Shown here piece after piece: positions 16,253 to 24,648 of a stretch of DNA of 64,000 nt. Source of the DNA: Streptomyces sp. Alt3 (GTDB lineage Bacteria; Actinomycetota; Actinomycetes; Streptomycetales; Streptomycetaceae); assembly GCF_030719215.1 (NCBI RefSeq), contig NZ_CP120983.1, positions 5,146,001 through 5,210,000 on the forward strand. Reading direction: 5' to 3'. Each line of letters opens with the position of its first letter. Positions within the stretch are counted from its first letter, which is position 1. The translations under genes and the position numbers were made by a program. The notes below the pieces were generated by a model, which worked only from the letters and a program-made list of their open reading frames with translations, had not been told where the DNA came from and did not search any database.

Positions 16253-17656
16253 TCAGTGCTCCCGGAGGAGGAGGACACCCGCCGTGGCCACGACCGCCAT
16301 GACGGCGGACAGCAGCACCGCCCCGTCGGCGCCAGCCGGAGTCGTCGCCACCGCGATCGTGACGGCCACACCCGCGGAGGAGCCGAGGTAGCGGGCGGTG
16401 TTGTTGGCGCCGGACCCCATGGCCGCGCGTTCCGCCGGTACGGACTCGACCGCCAGGCGGGGCAGTGCCGCGTTGATCAGGCCGCTGCCCGCACCCGCCA
16501 CGACCAGGGCCGGGACGAGCCGCGCCCACACCGACGCCCCCGCGTCGCCCGGTGCGCCGGTCAGCGTCCCCAGCATCGGCAGCACCGCCACCGCGTGGAA
16601 CGCGAAACCGGCCGCCAGCTGGTGCCGGGCCGAGACCCGGCCGGTCAGCCGCCGAGACTGCAGGGCCACGGCGAACGACGTACCGGACCAGAGGAGGAAC
16701 AGCCAGGCCGAGTCGAGCGCGGACATCGAGAGCGCGTGCTGGAGCAGGGTCGGCAGATAGCTGAACAGGCCGATCACGGAGAGCCCCGTGAACAGGCCAC
16801 CCACCGCCGAGGCCAGGAAGGCGCGGCTGCGGAACAGCGACAGGTCGATCAGCGGGGCCGCCGCGCGGCGCTCCACCACGGCGAACACGGCGGTCAGCGC
16901 CAGGGCCGCGAGCAGCAGCAGACCGACGGGCGCGCGCAGCCAGCCGTCACGGCCGAGCGTCAGCGCCGTCAGCAGCGCGGTCATCGCCAGACCGAGCACG
17001 GCGGCGCCCACGATGTCGGGCCGCCCGGCGCGGGGCGCGCGGGACTCGGTGAGCGTCCGGACCGCGAATATCCCGGTGACGAGGGCGGCCAGGCCCAGGG
17101 CGAGGTACGTGAGCCGCCAGTCGAGGCCGCCGAGCGAGCCCGCGAGCAGCGGGCCCAGTGCGATCCCGGCGCTGACGAACGCGCCCCACACCCCCATGGC
17201 CCTGATCCGCGCATGGCCGACCGGATAGGCGCCGACCAGCAGTCCGAGGCTTGTGGCCAGGATCGCCGCACTCGCGGCGCCCTGACCGGCCCGGGCGAGG
17301 GTGAAGCCGACGGTGTCCGTGGTGAGGGCGCCGAGCGCGGCGGTCAGGCCGAGGCCGAAGGTGCCGATGAGGAACAGCCTGCGACGGCCGAAGTCGTCGG
17401 CCAGGCTGCCCGCGACCAGCAGCAGCACCGCGAGACCGAGCGGCGCCCCGTTGAGCAGCCACGCCTGGGCGGCCGGCGGGGTGGCTGAGGCGGCGGAGAG
17501 GGCGGGGAGCGCCGCCATCGGCGCGGTGTAGTTCATCAGCGCGACGGCGGTGGCGGCGCTGGTGACGGCGAGCGTCGCACCGGGCCGGTGCGGCGGGCGG
17601 AGGCGGACGGGCCGTGGCGCGGGAGCGGTGGCGGTCCGTACGGGCTGCTGGGTCAT
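16253..17656 (-). CDS. MFS transporter, HxlR-linked
   Basis: A 467-residue, roughly 14-TM major facilitator with GSLADDFGRRR after TM2. The ATG at 17656 is chosen because GGAGGGACGTC sits directly upstream; an in-frame extension reaches 17758 across the operator region. It is divergent from the HxlR regulator at 17784, and two 20-bp inverted arms lie between. This is the usual layout of a redox- or drug-responsive exporter in actinobacteria. Substrate unknown. Confidence 0.86.
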   Translation of the reverse strand: MTQQPVRTATAPAPRPVRLRPPHRPGATLAVTSAATAVALMNYTAPMAALPALSAASATPPAAQAWLLNGAPLGLAVLLLVAGSLADDFGRRRLFLIGTFGLGLTAALGALTTDTVGFTLARAGQGAASAAILATSLGLLVGAYPVGHARIRAMGVWGAFVSAGIALGPLLAGSLGGLDWRLTYLALGLAALVTGIFAVRTLTESRAPRAGRPDIVGAAVLGLAMTALLTALTLGRDGWLRAPVGLLLLAALALTAVFAVVERRAAAPLIDLSLFRSRAFLASAVGGLFTGLSVIGLFSYLPTLLQHALSMSALDSAWLFLLWSGTSFAVALQSRRLTGRVSARHQLAAGFAFHAVAVLPMLGTLTGAPGDAGASVWARLVPALVVAGAGSGLINAALPRLAVESVPAERAAMGSGANNTARYLGSSAGVAVTIAVATTPAGADGAVLLSAVMAVVATAGVLLLREH

Positions 17657-17705
17657 GACGTCCCTCCGGGGATCGGCCCGCCTGCTGACCAGGTTCATGG
17701 CCGAA

Positions 17706-17768
17706 GGTTCGTTGAATGAACCTACTGAGGCGGCACACGCTAGCACGGGTAGGTTCATTCACCGAACC
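17706..17768. promoter_or_regulatory. HxlR operator pair
   Basis: GGTTCGTTGAATGAACCTAC (17706-17725) and GTAGGTTCATTCACCGAACC (17749-17768) are inverted copies with one mismatch, and their centres are 43 bp apart. Each arm contains its own shorter palindrome (GGTTC...GAACC). They fill the divergent promoter gap between the MFS and HxlR genes and are probably HxlR-dimer sites. Confidence 0.65.
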
Positions 17769-17783
17769 GATGGGGGTAAAGTC

Positions 17784-18323
17784 GTGTCCATGGCTCTCGG
17801 CAAGGACTACGCGGCACAGCAGTGCTCGATCGCCCGCGCTCTCGAAGTGGTCGGCGAACGCTGGACCCTGCTCGTCGTGCGCGACGCCTTCTACGGCGTA
17901 CGCCGCTACAACGACTTCCTCGGCCACCTCGGCATCCCACGCGCCGTCCTGGCCTCCCGCCTCCAGGCCCTCACCGAGGCCGGGGTCCTGGCCAAGGTGC
18001 GCTACCAGGAGTCGCCGCCGCGCGACGAGTACGTCCTCACCGACAGCGGCAAGGCCCTCTGGCCCACCGTGCGCTCCCTCGGTCTCTGGGGCCGCGAGCA
18101 CATCGAGGGCACCCTCCCCATGCGCCTCTTCTTCCACGCCGACTGCGGCACCGAGCTCGGCGTCTACGGGCAGTGCCCGGCCTGCGGGAACACCGGCGTC
18201 CCGCTGGAGGACGTGGAGATGCGGCCCGGCACCGGACTCGACCCCGACCCCGAGGACCCCGTCAGCCGGGCGCTGCTCTCCCCCCGCCGGCTCCTTCAGC
18301 CGCTGGACGCCGATCGTGTATAA
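17784..18323 (+). CDS. HxlR-family transcriptional regulator
   Basis: About 179 residues. The winged-helix domain is clear: CSIARALEVVGERWTLLVVRD, FLGHLGIPRAVLASRLQAL, and a wing with DEYVLTDSGKAL. Cys near the start of this domain (QQCSIARAL) is the conserved HxlR position used for redox or ligand sensing. A second Cys cluster (ADCG ... CPACG) in the C-terminal part may bind zinc. GTG 17784 has a GGGGG box seven bases upstream; ATG 17790 is an equally possible start. It likely represses itself and the divergent MFS gene. Confidence 0.87.
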   Translation: MSMALGKDYAAQQCSIARALEVVGERWTLLVVRDAFYGVRRYNDFLGHLGIPRAVLASRLQALTEAGVLAKVRYQESPPRDEYVLTDSGKALWPTVRSLGLWGREHIEGTLPMRLFFHADCGTELGVYGQCPACGNTGVPLEDVEMRPGTGLDPDPEDPVSRALLSPRRLLQPLDADRV

Positions 18324-18367
18324 CGGCTGAAGGACACGATCGAACGCGAAGCGAGGGGGGAGGGCCG

Positions 18368-18700
18368 ATGAACGACGACATGAACCGCGTACGCCGGGCG
18401 GTCGTCCGGCTCTTCCGCCCCGCCGCCTTCCTCGTTCTGTTCCTGACCGAGGTCCTCCTCGCCGAGGGCGGCAGCTTCTCCGCCGCCGTCGCGCTCGCCG
18501 CCACCGCGGCCGCCGGCTCGGCCCTCCTCGTCTGCTCCGTCATCAGCGCCCGCTGCGCCGCCCCCGTACCCCGTACGAGAGTGCGCACCGCCATGCGCGA
18601 CCGGGAGAAGCGCACCGCGTTCCTCCCGCAACGCGACCCCGACGCCCGGGGACGCACCAGGCCCCGAGCGCCCGGGGCCGCCCTCCTGACGGCCGCGTAG
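18368..18700 (+). CDS. DUF6412-like membrane protein
   Basis: A 110-residue protein with two hydrophobic helices (AAFLVLFLTEVLLAEG; VALAATAAAGSALLVCSV) and a basic, probably cytoplasmic tail. GGGGGGAGGG lies just before the ATG. It sits 84 bp upstream of a YidC paralogue on the same strand, an arrangement I recall as usual for DUF6412 proteins in streptomycetes. The family name is from that context and membrane pattern; function unknown. Confidence 0.6.
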   Translation: MNDDMNRVRRAVVRLFRPAAFLVLFLTEVLLAEGGSFSAAVALAATAAAGSALLVCSVISARCAAPVPRTRVRTAMRDREKRTAFLPQRDPDARGRTRPRAPGAALLTAA

Positions 18701-18784
18701 AGGGCACATCTGTCACGCCCCTGCGCGGGTCGTCCTGCCGAGTCATCACTCCCCGGCACGACGAGACCCCCGGAGGGCTCACCC

Positions 18785-19555
18785 ATGTCCGCATTCATGT
18801 CCGCTTTCGCGAGCCTGGTCGGCGCGTTCGCCGACCTGCTCCAGCCCCTCTTCCAGAACGCCTCCACCGCCGCCGCGATCGTCCTGTTCACCGCCCTCGT
18901 GCGGCTCGCCGTCCACCCCCTCTCACGGGCGGCGGCGCGCGGGCAGAAAGCCCGCACCAAGCTCCAGCCGCAGATCGCCGAACTGCGCAGGAAGCACTCC
19001 AAGAACCCCGACCGGATGCAGAAGGCGCTCATGGAGCTCCACGCGAAGGAGAAGGTCTCGCCCCTCTCCGGCTGCCTGCCGAGCCTGCTCCAGATGCCCG
19101 CCTTCTTCCTGCTCTACCACCTCTTCTCCAGCCAGAGGATCGGCGGCGACCCGAACTCGCTGCTCGGCCACGAGCTCTTCGGCGCCCCCCTCGGTGAGCG
19201 CTGGCACCACGCGCTCTCCGCGGGCGGGCCCTTCGGCCAGCAGGGGCTCGTCTACCTCGGGCTGTTCGTGATCGTCGCGGCCGTCGCCACCTTCAACTAC
19301 GGACGCACCAAGCGCCAGATGGCGGCGAACCCCATGACGCCGGCCACCGGCCCGGACGGACAGCCGGTCCCCGGCATGGGAGCGATGACGAAGGTCATGC
19401 CGCTGATGTCCTTCCTGACCCTCGTCTCCGTCGCCTACGTGCCGCTCGCGGCGGCTCTGTACATCGTCACCAGCACCACCTGGACCGCCCTGGAGCGCGC
19501 CTACCTCTACCGGGAGACCCCGGCCGCCGAGGCCGCCGTCGCCCCCGCCGTCTGA
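18785..19555 (+). CDS. YidC/Oxa1-family membrane insertase paralogue
   Basis: A 256-residue insertase-type protein with a first TM near 25-45, then the basic cytoplasmic hairpin (RGQKARTKLQPQIAELRRKH) and SPLSGCLPSLLQMPAFFLLY, which is diagnostic for YidC/Oxa1. Further TMs lie near 150-170 and 205-235. It is shorter than the housekeeping YidC and lies outside the rpmH-rnpA-yidC locus, so it is a second copy that may insert particular membrane proteins. Start ATG 18785 has GGAGGG upstream. Confidence 0.88.
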   Translation: MSAFMSAFASLVGAFADLLQPLFQNASTAAAIVLFTALVRLAVHPLSRAAARGQKARTKLQPQIAELRRKHSKNPDRMQKALMELHAKEKVSPLSGCLPSLLQMPAFFLLYHLFSSQRIGGDPNSLLGHELFGAPLGERWHHALSAGGPFGQQGLVYLGLFVIVAAVATFNYGRTKRQMAANPMTPATGPDGQPVPGMGAMTKVMPLMSFLTLVSVAYVPLAAALYIVTSTTWTALERAYLYRETPAAEAAVAPAV

Positions 19556-19680
19556 GCGGTCCGGGTCCAGTACGTGAACAGGGTCTTGCGAAGTGATCCG
19601 ATGTCTTGGAGGATCAGCCAAGCCTTTCGCTGGCCGCAACCCATCGACAGGCTCGATCTCGACCAAGGGGAGATGGACCG

Positions 19681-20541
19681 TTGAAGCTTCTTCGAGTGGG
19701 TACGGCTGGCGCGGAACGCCCCGCACTGCTTGACCGTAACGGGACCTTGCGTGACCTTTCGGGCCTCGTCACCGACATCGACGGAGAGCTCCTCGCCGAT
19801 GCCTCGGCGCTGGCCCGGGTGCGCGAGGCCGCCCAGACGCCCGACGTTCTGCCCCCGCTCGACGCGAACGGCCTCCGGGTCGGACCGCCTCTCGGGCGGA
19901 TCGGCAAGATCGTGTGCATCGGGCTGAACTACCACGACCACGCGGCCGAGACCGGAGCGGCGATCCCGGACGAACCGATCCTGTTCTTCAAGGCCCCCGA
20001 CACCGTCGTCGGCCCCGAGGACACCGTCCTCGTGCCGCGCCGCAGCCGGAAGACGGACTGGGAGGTCGAGCTCGCCGTCGTGATCGGCCGCACCGCCCGC
20101 TACCTGGACACCGCCGAGGAGGCGCTCGGGCACGTCGCCGGATACGCGACCTCGCACGACGTCTCCGAGCGGGAGTTCCAGATCGAGCGCGGCGGCACCT
20201 GGGACAAGGGCAAGAACTGCGAGACCTTCAACCCGCTCGGCCCCTGGCTCGTCACCGCCGACGAGGTGCCCGACCCGCAGGCGCTGCCGCTGAAGCTCTG
20301 GGTCAACGGCGAACTGAAGCAGGACGGCACGACAGCCCAGCAGATCTTCCCGGTCGGCGAGGTCGTGCGCTATCTGAGCCACTTCATGACGCTCTACCCG
20401 GGCGACGTCATCAACACCGGCACCCCCGCCGGGGTGGCCATGGGCCACCCCGAGCCCAAGCCCTACCTCCGCGCGGGCGACGTCGTGGAGCTCGAGATCG
20501 AGGGGCTCGGACGCCAGCGCCAGGAATTCAAGGACGCGTAG
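19681..20541 (+). CDS. Fumarylacetoacetate hydrolase (FAH) family protein
   Basis: A 286-residue enzyme with the FAH metal-site motifs: KIVCIGLNYHDHAAE, PILFFKAPDTVVG, TDWEVELAVVIG and a C-terminal GDVINTGTPAGV. The family hydrolyses or decarboxylates acylpyruvates and related oxo-acids; the exact substrate is not evident. Start is TTG 19681, ten bases after AAGGGG, because the conserved sequence begins there (LKLLRVGTAG). A four-codon ORF ATG-GAC-CGT-TGA (19673-19684) overlaps this TTG. A strong hairpin ends the gene. Confidence 0.85.
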   Translation: MKLLRVGTAGAERPALLDRNGTLRDLSGLVTDIDGELLADASALARVREAAQTPDVLPPLDANGLRVGPPLGRIGKIVCIGLNYHDHAAETGAAIPDEPILFFKAPDTVVGPEDTVLVPRRSRKTDWEVELAVVIGRTARYLDTAEEALGHVAGYATSHDVSEREFQIERGGTWDKGKNCETFNPLGPWLVTADEVPDPQALPLKLWVNGELKQDGTTAQQIFPVGEVVRYLSHFMTLYPGDVINTGTPAGVAMGHPEPKPYLRAGDVVELEIEGLGRQRQEFKDA

Positions 20542-20546
20542 GCACG

Positions 20547-20580
20547 GAAGCGGCCGCCGGGAAAACCCGGCGGCCGCTTC
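20547..20580. terminator. Bidirectional terminator hairpin
   Basis: GAAGCGGCCGCCGGG (20547-20561) pairs perfectly over 15 bp with 20566-20580 around an AAAA loop. It lies between the converging FAH gene and the haem-degrading-domain gene. Confidence 0.85.
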
Positions 20581-20613
20581 GGCCGTTCACCGGGTCCGAG
20601 GGTGCGCCCTCCC

Positions 20614-21093
20614 TCAGTCCCGCGGGCCGGCCGTGAACTGCTCCAGCGCCTGCACCACCAGCGCGTGGTCCTCGGCCTGCGGGAGACCGGACACCGTGAC
20701 CGAACCGATCACGCCCGCACCCTCCACGGCGATCGGGAACGAGCCGCCGTGCGCGGCGTACGTGTCCGGGTCCAGTCGCGAGGACTGCTCGAACGTCGTG
20801 CCCTTCGCCCGGAAACGCGTCCCGACGAGGTACGAGCTCTCCCCGTACCGCTCCACGACCCTGCGCTTGCGCTCGATCCAGGCGTCGTTGTCCGCGCTCG
20901 AACCCGGCAGCGCGGCATGGAACAGCTGCTGACCGCCCCGCCGGATGTCGATCGCGACCGGGGCGTGCCGCTCACGGGCCAGCGCGACCAGCAGGCCGCC
21001 CAGCGCGTACGCGTCGTCGTAGCCGAAGCGCGGCAGCGTCAGACGCCGCTCCTGCGCGATCAGCTCGGAGATGGTCGGTGCACCGGTGCTCAT
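20614..21093 (-). CDS. Haem-degrading-domain (UPF0303) protein
   Basis: A 159-residue single-domain protein of the UPF0303/Haem_degrading type (IAIDIRRGGQQLF-like strand AIDIRRGGQ, DNDAWIERKRRVVERYGESS, AAHGGSFPI, GSVTVSGLPQ). Relatives include HbpS/GlcG-like proteins, several of which bind haem or cobalamin. Its ATG overlaps the stop of the oxidoreductase gene by four bases (ATGA), so the two are translated together. The function in this operon is unknown. Confidence 0.8.
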   Translation of the reverse strand: MSTGAPTISELIAQERRLTLPRFGYDDAYALGGLLVALARERHAPVAIDIRRGGQQLFHAALPGSSADNDAWIERKRRVVERYGESSYLVGTRFRAKGTTFEQSSRLDPDTYAAHGGSFPIAVEGAGVIGSVTVSGLPQAEDHALVVQALEQFTAGPRD

Positions 21094-22196
21094 GCGTGCC
21101 GCTCCTCGTCGTGGTGGGGGAGGAGGGTCACGGACACGCCCTCGCGGGCCGAGCGCCGTGCCGCCTCCAGGACGTCCAGGGCGGCGGCGGCCTGCAGCGC
21201 CGTCACCGGGTTCTCACCCTCGCCCCGCAGGGCGGCGGCCACAGCGGCGTAGTACGCGGGGTAGTCACCCGGCAGCGTGCGGACCGGGTCACCGCCGCCG
21301 GTCAGCGGGGACTCACCCGAACCTACCCGCCCCCACAGCTCCTCGGGCTCCTCGCCCCACGGCTCGCCGGTCACCGGGCGCGCGCCCTCGCGCAGAGCCG
21401 CCTCCTGCGGGTCCAGGCCGTACTTCACATAGCCGGCCTTCGAGCCGAGCACCCGGAAGCGCGGGCCGAGCTGCGCCGTGGTGGCGCTCGCGTACAGATG
21501 CGAACGCACCCCGTCGACGTGGGTGATCGCGATGAAGGTGTCGTCGTCGGCGGCCGCGCCCGGACGGCGTACGTCGGACTCCGCGTACACCTGCACCGCG
21601 GGGCCGAACAGGGTGAGCGCCTGGTCGACGACATGGCTGCCCAGGTCGTACAGCAGCCCGCCGATCTCCTCCGGGTCGCCCGACTCGCGCCAGCCGCCCT
21701 TCAGCTGCGGCCGCCACCGCTCGAAGCGCGACTCGAAGCGCTGCACCTCACCGAGCTGGCCCTCCTCGATCAGGCCGGCCAGCGTCAGGAAGTCGTTGTC
21801 CCAGCGGCGGTTCTGGAAGACGGAGAGCAGCAGCCCCCGCTCCGCGGCCAGTGCGGCCAGCTCGCGTGCCTCGGCGGCCGTACCGGCGAGAGGCTTGTCC
21901 ACGACCACCGGAAGCCCCACCTCCAGAGCGGCCCTGGCGAGCGGGACATGGGTCCTGTTCGGAGAGGCGATCACGATCAGATCCAGCTCGTCCGCGCGCG
22001 GCCACAGCTCCTCGGGCGAGGAGACCAGCCGCACGCCGGGGAACTCGGCGCGGGCCTGCGCCTTCCGCTCCTCGTTCGACGTGACGACCGTGTCGAGGAC
22101 GAGGCCCCCGGTCGCGGACACCAGCGGGGCGTGGAAGACGGAACCCGCCAGGCCGTAGCCGACGAGCCCGACGCGGAGAGGAGCGTTGACAGTCAT
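21090..22196 (-). CDS. Gfo/Idh/MocA-family oxidoreductase
   Basis: A 368-residue NAD(P)-dependent dehydrogenase. An N-terminal Rossmann fold (RVGLVGYGLAGS), the VIASPNRTH segment and the EKP-like motif, here VDKPLAGT, identify the family, which acts mostly on sugars and cyclitols. The C-terminal alpha/beta domain carries DLGSHVVDQ. ATG 22196 is preferred over the in-frame GTG nine bases upstream. It is divergent from a ROK regulator with a palindrome between and is cotranscribed with the haem-degrading-domain gene. Substrate unknown; a sugar derivative is likely from the ROK link. Confidence 0.87.
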   Translation of the reverse strand: MTVNAPLRVGLVGYGLAGSVFHAPLVSATGGLVLDTVVTSNEERKAQARAEFPGVRLVSSPEELWPRADELDLIVIASPNRTHVPLARAALEVGLPVVVDKPLAGTAAEARELAALAAERGLLLSVFQNRRWDNDFLTLAGLIEEGQLGEVQRFESRFERWRPQLKGGWRESGDPEEIGGLLYDLGSHVVDQALTLFGPAVQVYAESDVRRPGAAADDDTFIAITHVDGVRSHLYASATTAQLGPRFRVLGSKAGYVKYGLDPQEAALREGARPVTGEPWGEEPEELWGRVGSGESPLTGGGDPVRTLPGDYPAYYAAVAAALRGEGENPVTALQAAAALDVLEAARRSAREGVSVTLLPHHDEERHA

Positions 22197-22202
22197 GCAA
22201 AC

Positions 22203-22229
22203 CACTTAAGCAACGCTGTTGCCAAAGTG
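22203..22229. promoter_or_regulatory. Candidate ROK-regulator operator
   Basis: CACTTAAGCAAC (22203-22214) and GTTGCCAAAGTG (22218-22229) are inverted arms matching at 10 of 12 positions with a 3-bp centre. The site lies directly upstream of the oxidoreductase start and 24 bp from the ROK start, well placed to control both. Confidence 0.6.
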
Positions 22230-22252
22230 CAAGCGATGGAGACAATGGTGCG

Positions 22253-23437
22253 GTGAACAGGAGTAACAGCAGGAGCGGCGGGGCGAACCTCCCCTCCCTG
22301 CGCCACCACAACGCGTCGCTCGTCCTCGACCTGCTGCGCGTGGCCGGTGAGCAGGGCATCAGCCGGCTGGAGCTCGCCGAGCGCACCGGACTCACCCCGC
22401 AGGCCGTCAGCAAGATCACCGCCCGGCTCCGGACGGAGGGCCTCGCCGCGGAAGCCGGCCGGCTCGCCTCCACCGGAGGCAAGCCCCGCACCGTCCTGCG
22501 CCTCGTCCCGGAAGCCGGATACGCCGTCGGGCTCCACCTGGACCGCGACGAACTCACCGCCGTCCTCGCCGACCTCGCCGGCACCACGGTCGCGACCCGC
22601 ACCCTCCCGCTGGACCTCGGAGCCCCGGCCGCCGAGGTCCTCGCCACGGCCACCCGCGCGGTGCGGACGGTACGGGCCGACGCCCCTCTGGCCCCCGGGG
22701 CCGCGGCCCCGCAGGTCTTCGGCGTGGGCGTCGCCCTGCCCGGCCCGCTGGACCACCGCGGCGGGGTGCTGCACCGGGTCACCGGCTTCCCGCAGTGGGA
22801 CGGCTACCCACTGCGCGACGCCCTCGCCGAGCACACAGGGCTGCCCGTCGTCGTCGACAAGGACACCAACGCCGCCGCCCTCGGTCTCGCCCTGCGGGAA
22901 CGGGCCGACGCCGACTTCGCCTACCTCCACCTGGGCACCGGCCTCGGCGCCGGACTCGTCCTCGGAGGAGCCGTGCACCGCGGGGCGCGCACCGGGGCCG
23001 GAGAGTTCGGCCACCAGACGCTCCAGCTGGACGGGCCCCCGTGCGACTGCGGCGGGCGTGGCTGCGTGGAGGCGCTCTGCCTGGCCGCCGACGCCCGCGG
23101 CGACATCGCCGAGGCGGCCCGGGTCCTCGGAGCGGGCGCCGCCAACCTCGTCGGGCTCCTCGACATCGACCGGGTCGTCCTCGGCGGACGTACGGTCGCC
23201 GCCCACGAGGACGCCTATGTGAGCGGGGTCCGCGCCGTCATCGAGGAGCGTGCCCGCCGGGAGGGCACCGGCGCGGCCGTCCCCGTCACCGTGGCCGGCG
23301 GCGGGGACCGCCCCGTCGCGGAGGGGGCGGCCCAGCTCGTCCTCGCCCCGCTCTTCGGCCGGGCGGGAGAGGACGGCGGCGAGCGGGCCCCGCTGCGGCA
23401 GGGCGCCACAGGGCGGGGCCGATCGAGCGGATCGTGA
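22253..23437 (+). CDS. ROK-family (NagC/XylR-type) transcriptional regulator
   Basis: A 394-residue repressor with an N-terminal winged helix (ISRLELAERTGLTPQAVSKI) and a ROK sugar-kinase fold (VGVALPGPLD, VDKDTNAAALG, YLHLGTGLGAG). The ROK zinc motif CDCGGRGC is intact at about residues 263-270. Start is GTG 22253. It probably senses a sugar or sugar phosphate and represses the divergent oxidoreductase operon through the palindrome at 22203. Confidence 0.86.
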   Translation: MNRSNSRSGGANLPSLRHHNASLVLDLLRVAGEQGISRLELAERTGLTPQAVSKITARLRTEGLAAEAGRLASTGGKPRTVLRLVPEAGYAVGLHLDRDELTAVLADLAGTTVATRTLPLDLGAPAAEVLATATRAVRTVRADAPLAPGAAAPQVFGVGVALPGPLDHRGGVLHRVTGFPQWDGYPLRDALAEHTGLPVVVDKDTNAAALGLALRERADADFAYLHLGTGLGAGLVLGGAVHRGARTGAGEFGHQTLQLDGPPCDCGGRGCVEALCLAADARGDIAEAARVLGAGAANLVGLLDIDRVVLGGRTVAAHEDAYVSGVRAVIEERARREGTGAAVPVTVAGGGDRPVAEGAAQLVLAPLFGRAGEDGGERAPLRQGATGRGRSSGS

Positions 23438-23615
23438 CGCCCGAACGGGCGGTGCACCCCGCCGAGCGATGGCGGCCGCACGCACGCGCGTGACAGCGTC
23501 GCGGACTGAAACGAACCGCCATGGCCGTACGTCCGGCCGCGCGCGGCAGCGCCGCCGCCCCCAGCAGGTGGCCGCCCGCCCCGGCCGTTCGCGAGCAGCG
23601 AAGGGTGAACCCACC

Positions 23616-24506
23616 ATGTCCAGCAAGCCTCCCGCACGGCTGCGCGACGGCCGTGCCCTCACCCGCCTCGGACTGGCCGCGGGGCTGGTCGTCCCGGTGA
23701 GCCTCCTCGGAGTCCCGGCCGCCGTCGCCATCCCGGTCACCGTCCCCGCCGCGACCGGAGCCGCGACCGGAGCCGTGGCCGACGCCGTGACCGTCGCGGC
23801 CCCGGAGTCGCCCGCCTGCGGCGATCCCGACGGCGAGGACTTCCCCATCGAGACACGGATCCACGGAGGCCCCGACACCTACGCCTCCGGCGGCGGCTAC
23901 GGGACCTGGTTCCTCGACCTCACCAACACGACCTCCGAGTCGTGCCACTCCATCCACCCCGTCCTGGTGCTCACCGACGAGGACCGGACACTCACGGCCG
24001 AACAGATCCAGCTGCAGTTCACCGAGCGGGCGCACCCCGACGAGGAACACCGGGTGAGCTGGGAGTCCACCGACCGCGACGAGCAGATCGGTGTCTTCGG
24101 CGGCGGGGAGCAGGACGACGACTTCCCCGGCTTCACCGTCCCCGCGAGGAAGACCGTCACGGTCGAGGTCCGGATGGCGTTCACCTCCGACACCCGGCCC
24201 GGCAAGGTCACGGCCCACGCCGCCATCGTCCAGCGGCGCGCCGCCGGGGACGAAGCCGAGCAGGCCGGCAGCGACGGCGACTGGGTCGGAGAGTCCGCCG
24301 CCTACTCCTTCGCCGTCGTCGACGGCGGCATCGAGGCGCCCGGGGACGACGGGGCCACGACGGACGCGGAGGGCGACGCCGTGCCCGAACTCGCCCGCAC
24401 CGGCCAGGCCCGCGCGCTCCGGGCCGGCCTCGCAGCCGTCACACTCGTGCTCGCCGGAGCGGCCGCGCTGCTCTGGTCCCGGCGCCTGCGCGGAGGACAC
24501 CGCTGA
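23616..24506 (+). CDS. Secreted, probably sortase-anchored protein (LAxTG)
   Basis: A 296-residue protein with a signal peptide (hydrophobic core LGLAAGLVVPVSLLG, Ala-rich cleavage zone), an extracellular body with two cysteines near 67 and 110 that could form a disulphide, and a C-terminal sorting signal. The signal is LARTG, a hydrophobic helix (LAAVTLVLAGAAALLW), then SRRLRGGHR. LAxTG is the motif preferred by streptomycete class E sortases. The nearest sortase (26075) looks like class F, so the anchoring enzyme may be encoded elsewhere. Function unknown. Confidence 0.72.
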   Translation: MSSKPPARLRDGRALTRLGLAAGLVVPVSLLGVPAAVAIPVTVPAATGAATGAVADAVTVAAPESPACGDPDGEDFPIETRIHGGPDTYASGGGYGTWFLDLTNTTSESCHSIHPVLVLTDEDRTLTAEQIQLQFTERAHPDEEHRVSWESTDRDEQIGVFGGGEQDDDFPGFTVPARKTVTVEVRMAFTSDTRPGKVTAHAAIVQRRAAGDEAEQAGSDGDWVGESAAYSFAVVDGGIEAPGDDGATTDAEGDAVPELARTGQARALRAGLAAVTLVLAGAAALLWSRRLRGGHR

Positions 24507-24648
24507 TCAGGCACCGCAGGTCCGTGTGATCAACCGGTTCCGTCCGCGGGAACAGGCAGCCTAGGATCGGGGACGTCGGCGCTGCACAACGCGGTGCCGC
24601 CGGCGTCCAGCACCTCGGTGCACAGCGCGTACGGCAGGAGTCCGTCAC

